Shown: piece after piece, positions 29,247-32,544 of the stretch
How positions within the stretch are numbered: position 1 is the first letter of the stretch
Layout of the letters: every line of letters begins with the position of its first letter
Virus record (IMG/VR): IMGVR_UViG_3300035670_000843
Location: 1-32,544 of that record
Origin: a virus
Direction: 5' to 3' (one strand)
DNA length: 32,544 nt
Made by a program: the position numbers and the translations under genes
The notes under the pieces: generated by a model
What the model was told of the DNA's origin: nothing
The model's database searches: none
Seen by the model: the letters and a program-made list of their open reading frames with translations, nothing else

Positions 29247-30964
29247 TGGCACGTCCTGAAGGAACATATACAAGACAAGTATTTAACTTTGGCATCGAAG
29301 ATAACATCCCATTTGGGTTTGTTGATGTAGTTTTTGATAGAGCAGGCAATGCTGTAGGCTTTGAAAAAGACGGTGTATTCTACAATCTAGGTGAGCAGGT
29401 TCCTACAGACAGAATCCAAAAGCCTTTAACTGCAAAACAGTTAGCTACAAAAGTAGACATCCTAACCAAGAAACTTAATAACCTAAAGAGAACAGCATCT
29501 AATACCAATATAAGTGATGCTGAAAGAAACAAGGCTATTGAGGATTTCAAAGCAACCGAAGATGAACTAGTCAGAATAAAGAAATCTGCGGTTGAAGCTG
29601 AGGTTTCTGAAGGAAAGATAAAGGAAGAGCAGGCATCCAAGAAGGCTGCTGATGCTATTCGATTTGAAATCCGTACACTTAAAGAGCGTCGTCAATTACT
29701 ATCTAAACTAGGTCAGACTACTACTGAAGTAGACAATCAGATTAGAGATAAAGAGCGCAGCCTTAAAGGTATTATTACCCCTACTCGTGCTAGAACAGCA
29801 CCTGGTCCAACTGTACCTGTGGCGAATCGACCATTCGGTGGTATGTCAGTTAGCGGTCAACCAATTACCACTGCTACAACTGCTGCACCAGTGGCAACTC
29901 CACAGGCTGGAGCAACTGGTGGCGGCGGAGCCGGTGGAGGAGCTGGTGGTGCTGGTGGTGCTGGCGGTGGCGCAGGCGGAGACAAAGGCAAAGGTGAAAA
30001 GCCAAAGACTAAAGAAGAGCGCTACGCAGATGCTATTGCTCTGGCTATTGAAAAGTACAATATGCCAGACATTATCTTTAAGAATGTTGGCAGCCTAAAG
30101 ACTCTCCTTGAAAAGTTTGTAAACAATGAACTTACTGATGAACAATTCAAGCGCGAGATAGAACTTGACCCTTGGTACCGTAGCAACTCTGCTGAAATCA
30201 AGGCTCGGTATGTTCAGTTGTTTAACTATGAGGACTTGGTAACTCAAGGACGCGCTACAGGAACTACTGACTACGAGCAAAAGATAAATAAGATTGTTCG
30301 TAATATCCAGGCTAAGGCTAGAGAACTTAATGGCGTAGAGATTCCTGACGACCAGGCTAAGTTGATGGCTAAGGATTTATACATCTACAACCTAGATAAC
30401 GACCCAGCGGTCCTTACAGAGCGCTTAGTTAGATTTATCAGACCATCCGCTGGAATGATTGGCGGAGTGCCGACAACAGGATACGGCGGTCAGGCTCTTC
30501 AGAACTACCAGGCTCTTCAGGCTGTAGCTAAGGCTAACGGTATGCGTATCGAAGACTTGCTTCCAAGAGATGCAATGGGTAATCCAATGACTGCTGAAGG
30601 TACATTGGAGCAACTAGCACTTGGCAAGATAGATATTAACCGTATCGCTCAAGACGCTCGCAAACTTGCAGCACTTGGTCAACCAGATTTTGTAAAGGAC
30701 CTACTTGGTCAAGGCTATGACTTAGAGACTATTTATTCGCCATACAGAAATACAATGGCAAATATTCTAGAACTTGACCCAAATACCATATCTCTATCCG
30801 ATGCAGGATTGCGTATGGGTATCTCCAAAGAAGGAGATATGAACCTTTACGATTATGAAAGAGCTTTACGTAATGACGGTAGATGGCAATATACACAGCA
30901 AGCTCGTGGAGAGGTGGCAGATGTTGCGCTTAGAGTCCTACGAGACTTCGGATTTACGGGGTAA
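29246..30964 (+). CDS. Coiled-coil/Gly-rich structural protein
   Basis: A 572-aa protein of three parts: a beta-rich start (residues 1-60, F-G-F-V-D-V-V-F-D-R-A-G-N-A), a charged coiled coil (about 62-175), and a Pro/Thr then Gly/Ala low-complexity linker (about 178-245) leading to a helical C-terminal domain. That domain has L-L-E-K-F-V-N-N-E-L-T-D-E-Q-F and D-P-W-Y-R, similar in layout to the gene at 30967. A role as internal or tail-attachment protein is inferred from the place among head genes. Confidence 0.62.
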   Translation: MARPEGTYTRQVFNFGIEDNIPFGFVDVVFDRAGNAVGFEKDGVFYNLGEQVPTDRIQKPLTAKQLATKVDILTKKLNNLKRTASNTNISDAERNKAIEDFKATEDELVRIKKSAVEAEVSEGKIKEEQASKKAADAIRFEIRTLKERRQLLSKLGQTTTEVDNQIRDKERSLKGIITPTRARTAPGPTVPVANRPFGGMSVSGQPITTATTAAPVATPQAGATGGGGAGGGAGGAGGAGGGAGGDKGKGEKPKTKEERYADAIALAIEKYNMPDIIFKNVGSLKTLLEKFVNNELTDEQFKREIELDPWYRSNSAEIKARYVQLFNYEDLVTQGRATGTTDYEQKINKIVRNIQAKARELNGVEIPDDQAKLMAKDLYIYNLDNDPAVLTERLVRFIRPSAGMIGGVPTTGYGGQALQNYQALQAVAKANGMRIEDLLPRDAMGNPMTAEGTLEQLALGKIDINRIAQDARKLAALGQPDFVKDLLGQGYDLETIYSPYRNTMANILELDPNTISLSDAGLRMGISKEGDMNLYDYERALRNDGRWQYTQQARGEVADVALRVLRDFGFTG

Positions 30965-30966
30965 CA

Positions 30967-32271
30967 ATGGCTGACGAAGACATCCGCAGAGCACGCCAAG
31001 CAAGGGAAATGGCTAATTACCTTGCACAACAAAGAGCAACAGCGCCAACACCAACAGCATCTCCAACTAGACTTGCTGCTGCTGAAAGCGGTGCTATCGG
31101 TGCTGCATCTATTGCAAGCCAAATCGCTAATGCGTCAAGAGCCACATTAACTATGCCTACTGGCCCCGTCGTTGGATTTGCAACTCCAGCACCAGCGCCA
31201 ACTCCAACTATGGCTACTGGTCCTACTGGACCAACACAAACTGGACCAACCGGACCCGTACCAACAACTCAAACTGGCCCAGTTCCTACTACTGCAACTG
31301 TGCCTGCTGGTGTAGACCCAGCAATAGCGGCACTCTTAGCACAACTACAACAACAGAATCTAGCTGCCGCATTAGCAGCGCAAGCTGAGGCAGATAGAAG
31401 GGCAGCGGAAGCAAGAGCAGCCCGTCAATCTGCATACGATTTGTTATATCAGCAATTCTCTCAGTACGGATTACAGGCTCTTGTAGAACCACTAAAGGGT
31501 TTCATCACTTCAGGTATTAACCCATCTGAATTTACAATTCGCTTACGCGAGACTGATGCTTACAAGAAGCGCTTTGCTGCTAATCAAGCTCGTATTAATA
31601 AAGGATTACGTGCACTATCCGAGGCAGAATATATTGGGTTAGAAGACCAGTATCAAGACGTAATGCGTCGCTACGGTCTACCTGACACTTATTACACTCG
31701 CGGAGAAATGGGCCGCCAAGAAGGATTTGAAAAGTTTATCGGCGGAGATGTATCGCCTGTCGAATTAGAAGATAGAATCCAAACAGCACAGCGCAGAGTT
31801 ATCAACGCTGCACCTGAAATAACTGCATCACTTCGTTCATTCTATCCAGAGATTGGTCAGGGAGATTTGCTTGCATACTTCCTAGACCCAGACAAGGCTA
31901 TTGAAAACATCAAGCGTAAGGTAACTGCTGCAGAAATCGGCGGAGCCGCAACGATGGCTGGACTTACAACTGGTGTAACCAGAGCAGAAGAACTCGGAAG
32001 ATTCGGCGTTACTGGAGAACAGGCACGTCAAGGATTCCAGACCATCGCTGACATTTTACCAAGCGCAACAAAATTGTCTGAGATTTATGGCAGACAAGGC
32101 GCTGGCCCATATAACCAAACAACTGCCGAACAAGAAGTATTTGGAATTACTGGAGCAGCTGAAGCGTCAAGGCGACGCAGACAGTTGACTCAACTTGAAA
32201 CTGCCGCATTCTCCGGTCAAGCCGGAACTGCTGGTGGCGCTCTAGGCAGAGAACGAGCCGGAGCAATTTAG
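30967..32271 (+). CDS. Collagen-like-linker/helical structural protein
   Basis: A 434-aa protein. Residues 1-55 are helical, then a Thr/Pro/Gly low-complexity stretch with G-P-T-Q-T-G-P-T-G-P-V repeats (about 60-115), then an Ala/Arg coiled coil (about 120-155) and a helical C-terminal domain opening with L-V-E-P-L-K-G-F-I-T-S-G and E-F-T-I-R-L-R-E-T-D-A-Y, followed by A-T-M-A-G-L-T-T-G-V. The domain resembles the one in the preceding gene. Last gene before the scaffold leader. Function unknown. Confidence 0.62.
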   Translation: MADEDIRRARQAREMANYLAQQRATAPTPTASPTRLAAAESGAIGAASIASQIANASRATLTMPTGPVVGFATPAPAPTPTMATGPTGPTQTGPTGPVPTTQTGPVPTTATVPAGVDPAIAALLAQLQQQNLAAALAAQAEADRRAAEARAARQSAYDLLYQQFSQYGLQALVEPLKGFITSGINPSEFTIRLRETDAYKKRFAANQARINKGLRALSEAEYIGLEDQYQDVMRRYGLPDTYYTRGEMGRQEGFEKFIGGDVSPVELEDRIQTAQRRVINAAPEITASLRSFYPEIGQGDLLAYFLDPDKAIENIKRKVTAAEIGGAATMAGLTTGVTRAEELGRFGVTGEQARQGFQTIADILPSATKLSEIYGRQGAGPYNQTTAEQEVFGITGAAEASRRRRQLTQLETAAFSGQAGTAGGALGRERAGAI

Positions 32272-32276
32272 GCCTG

Positions 32277-32300
32277 CTAACGGGACGACCGGTCCGTTAG
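32277..32300 (+). promoter_or_regulatory. Hairpin after the structural gene
   Basis: CTAACGG (32277-32283) and CCGTTAG (32294-32300) pair around a 10-base loop containing the palindrome GACCGGTC. No T-run follows; AGAGATATAAAC with a -10-like TATAAA (32306-32311) does. Probably an operator or a processing site. Confidence 0.5.
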
Positions 32301-32319
32301 AGAGATATAAACACCGGAA

Positions 32320-32360
32320 GTAGGAGCCATATAGCGTTCCCCAAACTATATGAGGCCTAC
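32320..32360 (+). promoter_or_regulatory. Structured leader before the scaffold gene
   Basis: Outer stem GTAGG/CCTAC (32320-32324, 32356-32360) and inner stem CATATAG/CTATATG (32328-32334, 32346-32352) with 3-base internal loops enclose CGTTCCCCAAA. The start codon follows 28 bases later, after AGGGAGAAGG. Confidence 0.6.
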
Positions 32361-32387
32361 GTAACTACAAATAAGGGAGAAGGACCT

Positions 32388-32544
32388 ATGTCCAACTACG
32401 ACTACGACGATGACGACTACAGTGTTGAAGATACTGCTAATGACCTCGTTAAACAGTTGCGTAAAGCAAACAAGCAGAAAGAAAAAGAACTGGCAGATTT
32501 GAAAAGCCAGTTTGAGAATCTTTCAAAAGCACAAAGAGAACGAG
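32388..32544 (+). CDS. Scaffold-like protein, N-terminal part (cut by window edge)
   Basis: ATG at 32388 with GGGAGAAGG upstream; no stop before the edge. The start is strongly acidic (Y-D-Y-D-D-D-D-Y-S-V-E-D) and leads into a Lys/Glu/Gln helix with heptad spacing (V-K-Q-L-R-K-A-N-K-Q-K-E-K-E-L-A-D-L). Acidic start plus coiled coil just before the expected major capsid gene is the usual picture of a capsid scaffolding protein. Confidence 0.7.
   Translation, partial: MSNYDYDDDDYSVEDTANDLVKQLRKANKQKEKELADLKSQFENLSKAQRER

Noticed and set aside
1-32544. tRNA genes, integrase, attachment site, reverse transcriptase (diversity-generating element) near the variable tail genes
   Set aside because: I looked for conserved tRNA arm patterns, recombinase and reverse transcriptase motifs, and near-identical template/variable repeats and found none.

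Overview
The window is a contiguous piece of a tailed double-stranded DNA phage (Caudoviricetes). The likely host is an actinobacterium of moderate GC, and a freshwater lineage would fit, though that is inference. The host guess rests on a complete WhiB-type 4-Cys protein (8182-8442), a proteasome-beta-like Ntn-hydrolase, an FmdB-type zinc ribbon, and many tiny zinc-finger genes of a kind familiar from actinophages. I see no integrase, excisionase, immunity repressor, tRNA or CRISPR array, so the visible part looks lytic. Both ends are cut: the left edge lies inside a tail-fibre-like gene and the right edge inside a scaffold-like gene.

Layout: (1) 1-4758, tail end: the end of a fibre gene, three tandem paralogous beta-rich proteins with an HNH endonuclease gene wedged between the first two, a small charged helical protein and a 735-aa tail/baseplate-like protein. 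(2) 4768-5669, lysis: a membrane/coiled-coil protein, an M15-type endolysin and a second small membrane protein (holin candidates), closed by a strong terminator at 5693-5720. (3) 5737-6119: a minus-strand zinc-ribbon gene and a GC-rich divergent region with hairpins. (4) 6120-15110, plus-strand early/replication block: proteasome-like protein, Cas4/RecB-like nuclease, zinc protein, WhiB, DnaB/RecA-fold ATPase, a four-gene sugar/methyltransferase cassette, Holliday-junction-resolvase-like nuclease, a primase carried on two overlapping reading frames, a DUF1599-type protein, a sigma-like HTH protein, another small nuclease and an FmdB ribbon. Nearly every gene overlaps its neighbour by 1-10 bases. 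A 13-bp hairpin at 15109-15140 ends the block. (5) 15191-18481, a minus-strand operon of 13 mostly tiny, overlapping genes, at least five with Cys/His metal motifs, ending in a secreted transglycosylase-like protein. (6) 18482-19225, a control region with stacked palindromes, including a perfect CRP/GlxR-type TGTGA-N6-TCACA site. (7) 19226-32544, head module: terminase, portal, small head proteins, a 1568-aa virion protein, three helical/low-complexity structural proteins and the start of a scaffold.

How it fits together: replication and nucleotide genes run right from about 6120, the accessory operon runs left from about 18.5 kb, and the virion genes run right from about 19.2 kb, presumably under the palindrome-rich region. 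The most unusual items are the phage proteasome-like hydrolase with its catalytic positions in place, the CRP/GlxR-like operator in front of the packaging genes, the two-frame primase, the thrice-repeated ATGCCTAA stop-start junction in the accessory operon, the triplicated beta-rich tail proteins interrupted by an HNH gene, and the structured leader in front of the scaffold.
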